Shown in pieces: positions 15,863 through 25,969 of a stretch of DNA of 54,673 nucleotides. A program made the position numbers and the translations under genes. Below the pieces are notes generated by a model. The model made no database searches. It saw nothing but the letters and a program-made list of their open reading frames with translations, and was not told where the DNA came from. Numbering within the stretch: position 1 is the stretch's first letter; each line of letters begins with the position of its first letter. This DNA is from Oscillospiraceae bacterium. GTDB taxonomy: Bacteria; Bacillota; Clostridia; Oscillospirales; CAG-272. The stretch is from positions 1-54,673 of the forward strand of contig SVSJ01000015.1 of the NCBI GenBank assembly GCA_015064355.1. The letters are read 5' to 3'.

Positions 15863-18037
15863 TTATTTCTGACCGTAGTCAGCTTTCAGTTTTCTGTAAA
15901 TATTTGATTTGTCAAGATTGGTTTTTGAATCCATATAAACGAACTTGAAGGCGTACACCTCGCGCTCGTCGTCAAGCTTCTTTATGTTGAGAATATTCAG
16001 CTCCGCGAAGGTCATAAGAATGAACTTCATTTTCACGTAGCCGATTTTCGCCCCGTGAGTTTTCATCAGATGGATAAGTGCGCGGATGCTGAAAATTTCG
16101 TGCTCTACTCTGAGCTCACGTCTGATAGTGCTGTAGACCGTGCCGAACTCGTCTCTTGTAGGAACGATGCTATCAGCAGACAAGCCGTCTATTCCAAGGG
16201 AATCATAAGGCTCCCCTGCCATAACCCGTCTGTAAAGCAGTCTCTCGGACTCCTCCGCTTCGTACTGTTCCGAAGACAGGCGCACATCCTTGACTATCAA
16301 TTGCACGTTTCTCTGGTTCTGATATTCGTTAACGTCCAGAGTGAACATAATATCCACTTTATCCCCGGGGTATATATCAAGCTCGTCAAGTGCCAGTCTG
16401 AAGCACATGGCGGTAACATAGCTCTTGCCGATCCTTATGGTAAGTCTCGTGTGCTTTCCGCCACCCACCAGAGCTGTATCGTACAAGTCCACGCCGTTTA
16501 TGACAAATGTGGGAACGGGGTTTGCCGTACCGTATGGTTCAAGATAATAGAGCTCATTTGCCTGGTCCATGGTTATGTCGGCAGGAGTAAGCTCGCATTC
16601 TGCTTCGAGTGTGTTTTCGAGATCATCGGCTTCAAGGCATTCTCGGGCGTATTCGTTTATTCTACGCTTGAATTCCTCAAGATTCTCCCGCTTTATGGTA
16701 AGACCTGCGGCAAGCTCGTGGCCGCCGAACTTTTCAAGAAGATCGGAGCACTTGCTCAGCACTTCAACCAGGTTCATGCCTTTCACGCTTCGTCCGGAAC
16801 CCTTTCCGATCTCACCGTCCTCAGATCCCTCAAAGGAGATAAGAATAGACGGGCAGGAATACTTCTCCGTAATTCTCGATGCAACGATACCGATGATTCC
16901 GTGGTGCCAGGTAGCATCATCAAGAACGATCACAGGATCGCGCTCGAAATTGTGAGTCTCCGCAATCTGCGCATACGCTGATTCGGTGATCTTGTTTTCT
17001 TCTTCCTGCCTCTCGTGATTTATATCACAAAGGCTTCTTGCAATAGGGTCTGCAGTTTCAGCGTCCTTTGCCAAGAGAAGCTCAACCGCCATAGATGCGT
17101 CACGAATTCTGCCTGCGGCGTTTATTCTGGGCGCGATAGTGAATCCGATAAAGGAGGCTGTCACCTTTCTCTTGGTATTGTGTCTGGATTCGGATCGGGT
17201 AGCGTCAATGAGTGCTTTAAGTCCCGGGCGCTCTGTATTTTCGATAAGAGAAAGGCCGTAGCTGACGATAAGGCGATTTTCGTCGCAAATAGGCATTACG
17301 TCGGCAACAGTACCAATGGCCACAAGATCCCCGTATTCGCGGGAAATTTTCCGAACACAATTCACCTGGGGCTCATCAGGATTCAGCAGGGATTCAACAG
17401 CGCACAGCACCTTGAACACAACTCCCACACCTGCAAGCTCCTTGAAAGGATAGGGGCAGTCCGGCCGACGGGGATTTACAACAGCCACCGCACCCGGAAT
17501 ATCCGCGTGGCACTCGTGGTGGTCTGTAACTACCACGTCCATGCCCAGCTCTTTCGCTACCTCAATTTCAGCGGAGGCGGTGATGCCGGTGTCAACGGTG
17601 ATAATAAGCTCGTACCCATCCTCCTTCAGCTTCCTGATTGCGGGCTCTGACACACCGTACCCTTCACCCGAGCGGCAAGGAATATAGTATGACACGTCAG
17701 CTCCGAGGGATTCAAGATACAGATACAGGCTGCTGACAGAGGTAACGCCGTCCACGTCGTAGTCACCGTAGATAACGATGCGCTCGCCGTTTTTCACAGC
17801 ACTTACTATTCTCTCCGCCGCCTTATCCATATCCTTCATAATGAACGGATCGTGGATCTGTTCTTCCTTTTTCGCGAGAAAATTGACCGCTGCTTCAGGA
17901 GTAGTACAGCCTCTGTTTACAAGAAGCTGTGCTGTGGGCAATCTTACCCCCAGCTCCCGCGCGATCTCCCGCACTGTTGGATCGGCCTGCATCTGCTTAT
18001 GTGACGCAGCCACCGTCCATTTGTTCTTCAAATACAT
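15863..18037 (-). CDS. recJ: Single-stranded-DNA exonuclease RecJ
   Basis: The 724-residue protein has the DHH phosphoesterase motifs DYDVDG (92-97), VDTGI (148-152), TDHHE (171-175) and the DHHA1 motif GGHELAAG (438-445), all with their metal-binding Asp and His residues. An OB-like region follows to about 565, then a 150-residue C-terminal extension of unknown role as seen in other Clostridia. RecJ digests single strands 5' to 3' in recombination and repair. The start at 18037 gives the usual N-terminal length. Confidence 0.92.
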   Translation of the reverse strand: MYLKNKWTVAASHKQMQADPTVREIARELGVRLPTAQLLVNRGCTTPEAAVNFLAKKEEQIHDPFIMKDMDKAAERIVSAVKNGERIVIYGDYDVDGVTSVSSLYLYLESLGADVSYYIPCRSGEGYGVSEPAIRKLKEDGYELIITVDTGITASAEIEVAKELGMDVVVTDHHECHADIPGAVAVVNPRRPDCPYPFKELAGVGVVFKVLCAVESLLNPDEPQVNCVRKISREYGDLVAIGTVADVMPICDENRLIVSYGLSLIENTERPGLKALIDATRSESRHNTKRKVTASFIGFTIAPRINAAGRIRDASMAVELLLAKDAETADPIARSLCDINHERQEEENKITESAYAQIAETHNFERDPVIVLDDATWHHGIIGIVASRITEKYSCPSILISFEGSEDGEIGKGSGRSVKGMNLVEVLSKCSDLLEKFGGHELAAGLTIKRENLEEFKRRINEYARECLEADDLENTLEAECELTPADITMDQANELYYLEPYGTANPVPTFVINGVDLYDTALVGGGKHTRLTIRIGKSYVTAMCFRLALDELDIYPGDKVDIMFTLDVNEYQNQRNVQLIVKDVRLSSEQYEAEESERLLYRRVMAGEPYDSLGIDGLSADSIVPTRDEFGTVYSTIRRELRVEHEIFSIRALIHLMKTHGAKIGYVKMKFILMTFAELNILNIKKLDDEREVYAFKFVYMDSKTNLDKSNIYRKLKADYGQK

Positions 18038-18076
18038 TATACGATTCTCTCTTATATATTAATTTTTATTATAGTC

Positions 18077-18520
18077 TTATTCAATGATATCAGTGATAAC
18101 AATTTCGGGAAGCTTTTTTCTCTTTGATCTGTCGTAAATCGCAATCCCCAGAAATGTAAGGAAAAATCCTGCTACAGCGGACAAAACCGCCCCGGTCATA
18201 GTAGAAAAGATGATATTTCCAACGTAATAGAATAATGCGCAAATAATAATAGGCAGCATAAACACAAGGGCGGCATATCCGATAACTCTTTTGCTATCGG
18301 TCTCGATTCTGACCTTATCTCCCACCACAGCACCTATCTGATTAACAGCCTTTGTTCTCACGGTCTTTCCGTTTCCGGCAATCAGACCGCTGATCTCACA
18401 ATGCCCGGCGCAGTCGCCGTCACCGTTCAACTTATGGCAACCCTCGCACATAGAGGATCTTTTGACCTCAATTATGGCGATCTTGCCATCGGTTTCAACT
18501 ACGACTGCGCGTTCAAGCAT
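18077..18520 (-). CDS. RseC-type SoxR-reducing/redox membrane protein
   Basis: The 147-residue protein matches the RseC/MucC family (PF04246): an N-terminal cysteine cluster (MCEGCHKLNGDGDCAGHC) followed by a beta region and two hydrophobic segments at about 75-97 and 100-123, with a basic tail. In proteobacteria such proteins work with the Rnf complex or in envelope-stress control; in Clostridia the role is not established. It lies 30 bases after an FAD dehydrogenase gene, which fits a redox theme. Confidence 0.78.
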   Translation of the reverse strand: MLERAVVVETDGKIAIIEVKRSSMCEGCHKLNGDGDCAGHCEISGLIAGNGKTVRTKAVNQIGAVVGDKVRIETDSKRVIGYAALVFMLPIIICALFYYVGNIIFSTMTGAVLSAVAGFFLTFLGIAIYDRSKRKKLPEIVITDIIE

Positions 18521-18549
18521 AAGTTACTCCTAAATCCAAAAAGTGTTTT

Positions 18550-20136
18550 TTACTTTTCTCTGTATTTTTCAATAATTTTTGTGGCTATTCTGAGGCCGTC
18601 AACTGCCGCGCTGACGATTCCGCCGGCATATCCTGCCCCCTCGCCACAGGGATAAATTCCCCTCTTGCCTATTGCAACTCCGTCTTCTCCGCGAAGTATC
18701 CTCACAGGAGCTGATGTTCTGGTTTCAACACCGGTCAACGGCACCGAAGCCTCGTCATATCCTTTGATCCGCTTGCCGAAATCGGAGATGCCCTCCTTTA
18801 GCATTTCACAAACGAATCCGGGGAATATCTTTGTCATATCGCAAGGTTTCACCCTTCCGTCACGGTAGGTGGGTATGATCTTTGAGTATTCCGTGCCGCT
18901 CCTATCCGAGAGCAAGTCTCCAACAGTCTGCATTGGAGCGGTATAGTCTCTGCCGCCTTCTTCATAAGCCCTGCGCTCAAGATTACGCTGGAACTCGATT
19001 GCACGTCTTGGATCGCTACCGTAATCCTCCGGCAGTACCGACACACAGACTGCCGCATTAGCATTTCTTCCGTCACGTGCGCGAGTGCTCATACCGTTTG
19101 TTACTACGCCAAACTCCTCGCTGGCTGAGGGAACCACCGTTCCACCAGGGCACATACAGAAGGTATAGCACCCCCTTTCGCCACGGCGATAAGAAAGCTG
19201 ATATTCCGCGTGTCCGAGATAAGGGTCTCCCGCGTGTTCCTTGAACATTGCCGCATCAATATCAGATTGCAAATGCTCTGCGCGAACACCAACTGAAAAT
19301 GGCTTCGGTTCAACCACAAATCCGCTTGTCATAAGTTCGGCATAAGTATCGCGGGCACTGTGCCCTGTTGCAAGGATCAGTGCATCAAATGGGATTGTTT
19401 CACCGTCCGCCACAAGCTTACCGTTTACTATATCTTTCGCGGTAGTTTTGTATCTGATCTCGCCACCAAGCTCACAGATCCTCGCGTCAGCGTTTGCAAC
19501 TACCTTGCGAAGTATATCGGTGCCTATGTGTGGCTTTGCTTTATAGAGAATATCCTCAGGTGCTCCAAGCTCGTAAAGCTTTCTCAGAACATAGGAAACA
19601 AGAGGATCGTTTATTCTGGTGGTAAGCTTGCCGTCGGAAAAAGTACCGGCACCTCCTGCACCAAATTGAATGTTTGTGCTTGTATCAAGTATTCCCTCTT
19701 TGATAAAGCGTTCAACTGCCGCGGTTCTTTCTTCAACTGCCGCGCCACGCTCGAGAATAAGGGGATTATATCCGTTTTCCGCCAGAAGGAGTCCTGCAAA
19801 CATTCCGGCAGGCCCAAAGCCCACAATTACCGGGCGGCTGGTCAGCTTCGCTGTTCCGTGTATGGGGCAAAGCTCTGCTTCAGAATATTCCTTGATGTCG
19901 GGGTCTGCCTTGAACCTGCTGCCTGCGTCAATATTCGCAGCGATAGTATAAACGAAAGATAGCTCCCGTCTGGCATCAATTGATTTTTTTGCAATCTTCA
20001 AGTCTCGCGGAGTGCGTCCTGTTTTCTTTTTGATTATTGCGGCAGCTTTGCTTATAGCTTCCGCTTCAAAATCCCGTCCGCCGTCTCTATAAACTACGCG
20101 CACGCCGCCGAGCTGTATTCTTTTTGTTTCCTTCAT
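18550..20136 (-). CDS. FAD-dependent dehydrogenase (COG2509 type)
   Basis: The 528-residue protein has a Rossmann FAD site VIVGFGPAGMFAGLLLAENG near residue 105, the segment FGAGGAGTFSDGKLTTR, and near the end GIYPCGEGAGYAGGIVSAA, which is characteristic of this family of uncharacterised dehydrogenases. The N-terminal 95 residues form an extra domain usual for the family. Substrate unknown. It is in the same direction and closely spaced with rseC and cdaR, so it is probably cotranscribed. Confidence 0.85.
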   Translation of the reverse strand: MKETKRIQLGGVRVVYRDGGRDFEAEAISKAAAIIKKKTGRTPRDLKIAKKSIDARRELSFVYTIAANIDAGSRFKADPDIKEYSEAELCPIHGTAKLTSRPVIVGFGPAGMFAGLLLAENGYNPLILERGAAVEERTAAVERFIKEGILDTSTNIQFGAGGAGTFSDGKLTTRINDPLVSYVLRKLYELGAPEDILYKAKPHIGTDILRKVVANADARICELGGEIRYKTTAKDIVNGKLVADGETIPFDALILATGHSARDTYAELMTSGFVVEPKPFSVGVRAEHLQSDIDAAMFKEHAGDPYLGHAEYQLSYRRGERGCYTFCMCPGGTVVPSASEEFGVVTNGMSTRARDGRNANAAVCVSVLPEDYGSDPRRAIEFQRNLERRAYEEGGRDYTAPMQTVGDLLSDRSGTEYSKIIPTYRDGRVKPCDMTKIFPGFVCEMLKEGISDFGKRIKGYDEASVPLTGVETRTSAPVRILRGEDGVAIGKRGIYPCGEGAGYAGGIVSAAVDGLRIATKIIEKYREK

Positions 20137-20166
20137 TTCAGTAATTTCAAGAAATTTTTACCGGTG

Positions 20167-21429
20167 TCACTCAGCGAATGTTACGTCGATAGTATATGTG
20201 CCGATCTCAAGGATCATATCCTTCTGGACAGAGTCTATCTTGACCTCAGCCTTTACTCTTACAGTTCCGCTGTTTGATTCATTGTATGGACTCATATCCA
20301 AAACCAGCATAATGTCTTCAGGTTCGAGAGCAGACAGCGCTTCTTTTGTTCCCATAAGCTTTACTGTTACAGGCTCACGCGAGTAAGTATATTCTACACC
20401 CGGTTTTGCCCCTGTATCCATAATATTACCGCCCGGAACCGTTATGTTCATAGTTCTGATGCTGTTGTCAACAATAGCGGTAACTGTAACTCTATCTGTG
20501 CTGAGAATAACCCCGTCTACCGTCTCAAGGTCGAATGTTTTGTAGCAACGGTTGCCGGAGAAATGGAGCTTCTCGTCAAGCTCAATTGGCTCGATCAGGT
20601 TGCCTTTGTTTATGACATCCACTTCACCTGTCACCTCAACTGTTGCAGGGTCAATGGTGATCGTTGTATTATCGTATCCAAGGAATCCGTACTTGAAGTA
20701 AGCATCAAGATTAACAGTAACCTTTTTGTATACGGGTACCTCAAGGGTAACGCTCTTGGGGTAGTAATCAATGTAGGGGCTGATTATCTCGTTGCCGTTT
20801 CTGTCGTAGAGTTTGACCTCCTCAGTGAGAGTCGTGGTTTTTGTCACGCCTGCAAGGTCAAGGACAACTACCGCTTTATTGATCTTTGCAAGGACGTTTG
20901 AGGGGCCTGTTACGTTTACCATATCTACCGGGAATTCAATAGTACCTGTGAATGCGCCCTCAGGGAGATTAGTGTTCTCTCTCTGCTCACTGAGCGCAAC
21001 AGAGATCTGTGAGGCCTTATCAAGGTAAACGGAGACTGTCTCCTGGGACATTCCCACAACCTGGCATCCTGCGGGGACATCAACATTGATCTTGCAATTG
21101 TATCTGCCGCCGTCGCCTGATATTGTGCTCACGTCCGCGGTCGCAACTATATCGGATTCTCCGATTTTGGAGATAACGCTCTTTTTGCCGGAGATAGTTA
21201 CGTCGATCATAGTGCCGTAGCCGTTGTAGATGGCAAGCTCTCGTTCCGAAACCAAGTTCTCGGTGTTGATAAGCTCAACGGTAATGTGGCTGAAGGTTTC
21301 TTCGTATTCCGGGCTTTCAACCATCATAACGTAAATCCACATAACAAAGGCAACCGCAACGCACAGTATTTTTATAACAATATCTATTTGCTTTGCGTGT
21401 TTGCTTTTTTCGTGTGTAGCTTCAGACAT
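20167..21429 (-). CDS. cdaR: CdaA regulator CdaR (YbbR-domain protein)
   Basis: The 420-residue protein has one N-terminal membrane segment (about 20-38, ending in WIYVMMVESPEYEE, typical of YbbR proteins) and then several extracytoplasmic YbbR repeats with recurring V-x-V-x-G strands. CdaR controls the diadenylate cyclase CdaA, and the two genes are adjacent here as in other Firmicutes. The start at 21429 has GGAGAGG upstream; a GTG start further up would overlap that ribosome site. Confidence 0.87.
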   Translation of the reverse strand: MSEATHEKSKHAKQIDIVIKILCVAVAFVMWIYVMMVESPEYEETFSHITVELINTENLVSERELAIYNGYGTMIDVTISGKKSVISKIGESDIVATADVSTISGDGGRYNCKINVDVPAGCQVVGMSQETVSVYLDKASQISVALSEQRENTNLPEGAFTGTIEFPVDMVNVTGPSNVLAKINKAVVVLDLAGVTKTTTLTEEVKLYDRNGNEIISPYIDYYPKSVTLEVPVYKKVTVNLDAYFKYGFLGYDNTTITIDPATVEVTGEVDVINKGNLIEPIELDEKLHFSGNRCYKTFDLETVDGVILSTDRVTVTAIVDNSIRTMNITVPGGNIMDTGAKPGVEYTYSREPVTVKLMGTKEALSALEPEDIMLVLDMSPYNESNSGTVRVKAEVKIDSVQKDMILEIGTYTIDVTFAE

Positions 21430-21443
21430 AACAACCTCTCCTT

Positions 21444-22337
21444 TCACTGATGTTTTTCGTGATTTCTGAATTCTTTAACCTTACCGATAAGATCAAACTT
21501 CTTCTTGTCGGTTTCGTCTTCTCCTATAAGTTGAGAACGGAGGAATGCGGTGAGAGTTTCTTTTCTGTATCCGCGAACAAGCTTACCCTCTACAGCTGTA
21601 GAGATCGTGCCTGTTTCCTCGGAGATAATAACCACTATTGCGTCGCTGTTTTCGCTCATTCCGATACCGGCTCTATGGCGTGTACCCAGATCTTTGATAA
21701 TATCGGGGTTATTTGAAAGGGGTAGGAAGCATCCGGCAGCGTGGAGCCTCATATCGCGTACGATAAGGGCACCGTCGTGCATAGGCGCTTTATTGAAGAA
21801 GATATTTTTGATCATAGAAGCTGCAGGGTATGCGTCGATAACCGTTCCTGTGAGAATCATATCTCCCAGCTTTGTTGTGCGTTCAAATACGATTAGTGCG
21901 CCGGTCTTAGTTGCTGCAAGGTCACAGGATGCTGAAACGATCTCGTCGATAACAGCCTGTGCGTTTGAGATATCTTTTGCCTCGCCGATACCCTTGAGGC
22001 CCTTGAGATTCAGAGGTGTAGTACCCATCTTCTCAAGCACGGAACGGATTTCAGGCTGGAACAAAATAACGAGGGTAATGATACCAACCTGGAATATGTT
22101 TTGAAGGATATACTGGAGAAGGTACATATCAAGAAGGTTGCTGATTATCAGAACGACAACAAGCAAAAGAATGCCGACAGCCAGCTTACCGGCACGTCTG
22201 TCTCTGATAAACTTATACAAGAAATACAACAAGACCGAAACGCAAACGATATCAATTATATCGAACACGGATACGGTTTTGATTATGTTGATAATGTCGG
22301 TAAAAAATTCCGGTACAGTTGCAAGCATTATTCTCAC
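21444..22337 (-). CDS. cdaA: Diadenylate cyclase CdaA
   Basis: The 297-residue protein has three hydrophobic segments in its first 100 residues and a DisA_N catalytic domain with DGA (188-190) and GTRHRAGIG (RHR at 220-222), the residues that bind and condense two ATP to cyclic di-AMP. This second messenger controls potassium and osmolyte transport and wall homeostasis. It begins with GTG at 22337; AGGGGGG lies 11 bases upstream. The promoter at 22373-22401 makes cdaA the first gene of the cdaA-cdaR unit. Confidence 0.92.
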   Translation of the reverse strand: MRIMLATVPEFFTDIINIIKTVSVFDIIDIVCVSVLLYFLYKFIRDRRAGKLAVGILLLVVVLIISNLLDMYLLQYILQNIFQVGIITLVILFQPEIRSVLEKMGTTPLNLKGLKGIGEAKDISNAQAVIDEIVSASCDLAATKTGALIVFERTTKLGDMILTGTVIDAYPAASMIKNIFFNKAPMHDGALIVRDMRLHAAGCFLPLSNNPDIIKDLGTRHRAGIGMSENSDAIVVIISEETGTISTAVEGKLVRGYRKETLTAFLRSQLIGEDETDKKKFDLIGKVKEFRNHEKHQ

Positions 22338-22372
22338 AGTGGAAATATCCCCCCTATTTTATTTATCATATC

Positions 22373-22401
22373 ATTATAACATATACCGAGCGGATTTTCA
22401 A
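22373..22401 (-). promoter_or_regulatory. Promoter of cdaA
   Basis: On the minus strand TTGAAA (22401-22396), 17 bases, then TATAAT (22378-22373). The leader of about 30 bases contains the AGGGGGG ribosome site. Confidence 0.65.
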
Positions 22402-22607
22402 ATATTTTTTACATTTATTTGTAAATAAAATATTTCCATTTGGTTGATTTGACGATTGGCGCTACGCGTGTGTTGCCCAAATCAAAAAATGCAACATATT
22501 CCACAACATCACGAGGTATATTTATACAAAAATAATACAAATATCCTCTTTATTTTTTCAACTTATGGTGATATAATATTATAAAATTACATAATAGGAT
22601 ATATATT

Positions 22608-23303
22608 GTGAAATTGTTTGACATAAAAAATCTTAGTATTGTGTGCGGGCACTACGGAAGCGGAAAAACAAACTTCGCTGTAAACCTCGCTCTTCACTCA
22701 AAAGAGCAGTTCCCCGACCGCGCTGTGAGAATTGCGGACCTAGACATCGTTAACCCGTATTTCCGCACCGCTGACGACAAGGATCTCCTTGAGAGGCGCG
22801 GAGTATTCGTATCAGTTCCCGAATACGCAAACAGTAATGTTGATATTCCTGCCCTCCCACCTATGCTCATTCATATGTTTTCCTCAAAAGATGACATATC
22901 AATAATCGACGTAGGCGGAGATGACGGCGCGGTGGCGCTGGGTATGTACAGAAGCAATATTGAAGCTGCGAGATACGATATGTACTACGTTATCAATATG
23001 TACCGTCCCCTTACAGACACACCTGAGAGCGTTTACCAGTGTATGCTTGAGATCGAGGCTTTGTCCGGACTCCGATGCACGAAGATCATCAATAATTCTT
23101 CCCTTGGAGCTGAGACCACTGCCGAAGATATTATCGACAGCGTTGACTACGCAAGGGCGTGTGAAAAGGTCTGCGGCATTCCCCTGGTTGCACACACCTA
23201 CTGCCCCGGTTACGCTCCCGACCTTCGCGAAAAGATCTGCGGCACGAAATACGAAGCCGAACCTTTTTTCGAGATCAGCGACGTGACCAAAAAGCTGTTT
23301 TAA
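22608..23303 (+). CDS. ParA/MinD-like P-loop ATPase beside the oxoacid oxidoreductase
   Basis: The 231-residue protein has a Walker A motif GHYGSGKT (14-21), ADLDIVNPYFRT in the position of the switch region, and SIIDVGGDDGAVALG as Walker B. It belongs to the SIMIBI class that includes ParA, MinD and CobQ-like proteins, but it lacks the deviant KGG-type motif of true ParA. It starts at GTG with AGGAT upstream. It lies 36 bases before the ferredoxin gene of a 2-oxoacid oxidoreductase and is probably cotranscribed, so a role in assembly or control of that enzyme is possible but unproven. Confidence 0.7.
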   Translation: MKLFDIKNLSIVCGHYGSGKTNFAVNLALHSKEQFPDRAVRIADLDIVNPYFRTADDKDLLERRGVFVSVPEYANSNVDIPALPPMLIHMFSSKDDISIIDVGGDDGAVALGMYRSNIEAARYDMYYVINMYRPLTDTPESVYQCMLEIEALSGLRCTKIINNSSLGAETTAEDIIDSVDYARACEKVCGIPLVAHTYCPGYAPDLREKICGTKYEAEPFFEISDVTKKLF

Positions 23304-23339
23304 TCAGTTAACAAATTCCATTTTATTGGAGGTTTTATA

Positions 23340-23552
23340 ATGAATAAGATCACATTTAACGTTGAAAGGTGTAAAGGCTGCGGTCTCTGCATTGAGGCTT
23401 GCCCCAAGAAGATCCTCGTCCTCAACACCTCTGCAATCAACTCAAAAGGTTATCACCCCGCAATGATAACAGATCAGGAAAAGTGCATCGCTTGTGCTAT
23501 GTGCGCTACGATGTGCCCCGACTGCGTTATCAAAGTTGAAAAAGATATTTAA
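23340..23552 (+). CDS. korD: 2-oxoacid:ferredoxin oxidoreductase, ferredoxin subunit
   Basis: The 70-residue protein is a two-cluster 4Fe-4S ferredoxin with CKGCGLCIEACP near the start and CIACAMCATMCP near the end. It passes electrons from the TPP-dependent oxidation of a 2-oxoacid to external ferredoxin. GGAGG precedes the ATG. Order delta-alpha-beta-gamma with the next three genes is typical of Kor/Vor-type enzymes. Confidence 0.88.
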   Translation: MNKITFNVERCKGCGLCIEACPKKILVLNTSAINSKGYHPAMITDQEKCIACAMCATMCPDCVIKVEKDI

Positions 23553-23571
23553 CAGGACTTAGGAGAATATT

Positions 23572-24636
23572 ATGGCAAAGAAAGTATTAATGAAGGGTAA
23601 CGAAGCTATCGCAGAAGCCGCTATCGCATCCGGCTGTCTCCATTTCTTTGGATACCCCATCACTCCCCAGACGGAAATCTCCGAATACATGGCAAAGCGT
23701 ATGCCCAAGGTTGGCGGCTTGTGCCTTCAGGCTGAAAGTGAAGTTGCGGCGATCAATATGCTCATGGGCGCAGTCTCAACAGGCGCTCGCGCAATGACCT
23801 CCTCCTCTTCTCCCGGAATTGCCCTCAAGAGCGAAGGCATCTCCTACATAGCAGGCTGCGACCTTCCCTGCCTTATCGTTAACGTACAGCGCGGCGGCCC
23901 CGGTCTCGGCGGTATTCAGCCCTCTCAGTCCGACTACTACCAGGCAACTCGCGGCGTTGGTCACGGAGACCTCCGTCTCATCGTAGTAGCTCCCTCCTCC
24001 GTTCAGGAAATGGCATCCCTCACAGCTGAAGCATTCGACCTTGCTGACCAGTACCGCATGCCCGCTATGCTTCTTGCAGACGGCGCCCTCGGTCAGATGA
24101 TGGAGCCTGTTGACTTCTCCGCATTTGAGAAGCGCGACCTTCCCGAAAAGACTTGGGTAACAAACGGTACAAAGAACCACGGTGGCAAGAAGAACATCGT
24201 AAACTCTCTTTATATCGACCCGAACGTACTTGAAAACTCCGTAAGAGAACGCTACGAAAGATACGCACTTCTCGAAGAAAACGAAGTTAAGTACGAAGAA
24301 TTCATGACTGAGGATGCAGATATCGTTATCGTAGCTTACGGCATTACCGCACGTATCGCCAAGAGTGCTATTACAGAGCTCCGCAAGAACGGCATCAAGG
24401 CAGGTCTCCTCCGTCCCATTACCCTTTGGCCCTTCCCGAAGAAAGTGCTCGGTGAGTTGGCGGACAAGACCAAGGCATTCGTTTCCGTTGAAATGTCCAT
24501 GGGTCAGATGGTTGACGACGTCCGCCTTGCAGTGAACGGCAAGAAGCCCGTTTATTTCTACGGACGTACCGGCGGTATCATCCCCTCTGTTGAAGAGGTT
24601 GCCGCTGAAATCAAAAAGATCTCCGAAACTCTGTAA
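23572..24636 (+). CDS. korA: 2-oxoacid:ferredoxin oxidoreductase, alpha subunit (VorB/KorA)
   Basis: The 354-residue protein begins KGNEAIAEAAIASGCLHFFGYPITPQTE, the conserved opening of the pyrimidine-binding subunit. It contains the SSPGIALK and QRGGPGLGG segments that line the TPP and CoA site. With korB it decarboxylates a 2-oxoacid (2-oxoglutarate or branched-chain) and makes the acyl-CoA. Substrate choice between Kor and Vor types cannot be settled from motifs. The codon use, rich in C-ending codons, is like that of highly expressed genes in this window. Confidence 0.9.
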   Translation: MAKKVLMKGNEAIAEAAIASGCLHFFGYPITPQTEISEYMAKRMPKVGGLCLQAESEVAAINMLMGAVSTGARAMTSSSSPGIALKSEGISYIAGCDLPCLIVNVQRGGPGLGGIQPSQSDYYQATRGVGHGDLRLIVVAPSSVQEMASLTAEAFDLADQYRMPAMLLADGALGQMMEPVDFSAFEKRDLPEKTWVTNGTKNHGGKKNIVNSLYIDPNVLENSVRERYERYALLEENEVKYEEFMTEDADIVIVAYGITARIAKSAITELRKNGIKAGLLRPITLWPFPKKVLGELADKTKAFVSVEMSMGQMVDDVRLAVNGKKPVYFYGRTGGIIPSVEEVAAEIKKISETL

Positions 24637-24665
24637 TTCGGTAAGTATAGTAAAGGAGAAATAGC

Positions 24666-25421
24666 ATGAAAACAGTATTTGACAGACCCGAAGCTCTCGC
24701 TGACGTACCCCTTCACTACTGCCCCGGCTGTACACACGGTATCGTTCACAGACTTGTGGCTGAAACTATAGACGAGCTGGGAGTGCTTGACAGCACAGTT
24801 GGTATCGCTCCCGTTGGATGCTCCGTATTTGCATATAACTACTTCAACTGCGATATGATCGAGGCTGCACACGGACGTGCTCCCGCAGTTGCAACAGGCG
24901 TTAAGAGAACCCACCCCGACACCGTGGTATTCACATATCAGGGTGACGGTGACCTTGCTGCTATCGGTACCGCTGAAACAGTACACGCGGCAACACGTGG
25001 CGAAAACATCACCGTTATCTTCATCAACAACTGTATCTACGGTATGACCGGCGGTCAGATGGCACCTACCACCCTGCCCGGTCAGGTTACCACCACATCC
25101 CCCTACGGCAGAACCCGCAAGATCCAGGGTAGCCCCATCCGCGTTTGCGAAATGCTCTCCACACTCGACGGCGTTGCTCTTGCTGCGAGAGTTTCCGTAG
25201 ACTCCCCCAAGAACGTAATGAACGCGAAAAAGATGATCAAAAAGGCGTTCCAGAACCAGCTTGACAAAAAGGGCTTCTCCATCGTTGAGGTTCTTTCCAC
25301 TTGTCCCACAAACTGGGGTCTCTCTCCCAAGGACGCTCTCCAGTGGCTACGCGACAATATGATGCCCTACTACCCTCTCGGTACCTACAAGGACACCGAA
25401 GCTGTAAAGGACGGTGAATAA
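24666..25421 (+). CDS. korB: 2-oxoacid:ferredoxin oxidoreductase, beta (TPP) subunit
   Basis: The 251-residue protein has CPGCTHG near residue 20 (cluster or metal ligand region) and the TPP-binding motif GDGDLAAIG followed by [16 protein letters not shown]. It carries the thiamine diphosphate site of the complex. AGGAG precedes the ATG, and the spacing to korA is 29 bases. The following subunit starts directly at its stop codon. Confidence 0.9.
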   Translation: MKTVFDRPEALADVPLHYCPGCTHGIVHRLVAETIDELGVLDSTVGIAPVGCSVFAYNYFNCDMIEAAHGRAPAVATGVKRTHPDTVVFTYQGDGDLAAIGTAETVHAATRGENITVIFINNCIYGMTGGQMAPTTLPGQVTTTSPYGRTRKIQGSPIRVCEMLSTLDGVALAARVSVDSPKNVMNAKKMIKKAFQNQLDKKGFSIVEVLSTCPTNWGLSPKDALQWLRDNMMPYYPLGTYKDTEAVKDGE

Positions 25422-25422
25422 T

Positions 25423-25959
25423 ATGACAACAAGAATTATTTTCGCCGGTAGCGGCGGTCAGGGTATCCAGTTCTCCGGCAAGCAGATGGCTAAAACCGGT
25501 ATGTACGTTGGAAAGAACGTAACTTTCCTCCCCTCCTACGGTCCCGAAATGCGCGGCGGTACATCAAACTGCACCGTTGTTATCTCTGACGAGGAGATCG
25601 GTTCCCCCAGCACAAACACACCGGATATTCTCGTTGCAATGAACCTGCCTTCCTTTGACAAGTTTGAACCTATGGTTGCACCCGGCGGTACAATTTTCTG
25701 CGATTCCACTCTTATCGAGAAAAAGAGCGCAAGAGACGACATCAAGGCAGTTTACGTTCCCGCAACGGAGCTGGCAAACGAAAACGACCTTTCCGGCTTT
25801 GCTAACGTTATCATTCTCGGACAGATCCTCAAGGTAACCGGCATCTTCGGCTACGACGAGTTCAAGGACTTCCTCCTCTCCGGCATCCCCGCTACAAAGG
25901 CTGTTCTTATCGAAAAGAACGAAAAGGCTCTGAAGATGGGATACGAATACGAGGCGTAA
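25423..25959 (+). CDS. korC: 2-oxoacid:ferredoxin oxidoreductase, gamma subunit
   Basis: The 178-residue protein has the gamma-subunit pattern [23 protein letters not shown], then [22 protein letters not shown] start exists nine bases earlier, but AAGGA is better spaced for the ATG at 25423, one base after the korB stop. It completes the four-subunit enzyme; a terminator follows at once. Confidence 0.9.
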   Translation: MTTRIIFAGSGGQGIQFSGKQMAKTGMYVGKNVTFLPSYGPEMRGGTSNCTVVISDEEIGSPSTNTPDILVAMNLPSFDKFEPMVAPGGTIFCDSTLIEKKSARDDIKAVYVPATELANENDLSGFANVIILGQILKVTGIFGYDEFKDFLLSGIPATKAVLIEKNEKALKMGYEYEA

Positions 25960-25969
25960 AATAAACAGC

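Noticed and set aside
23776-24735. A 319-codon open frame on the minus strand
   Set aside because: It is antisense to the kor alpha-subunit gene, which has a clear family identity and operon context.
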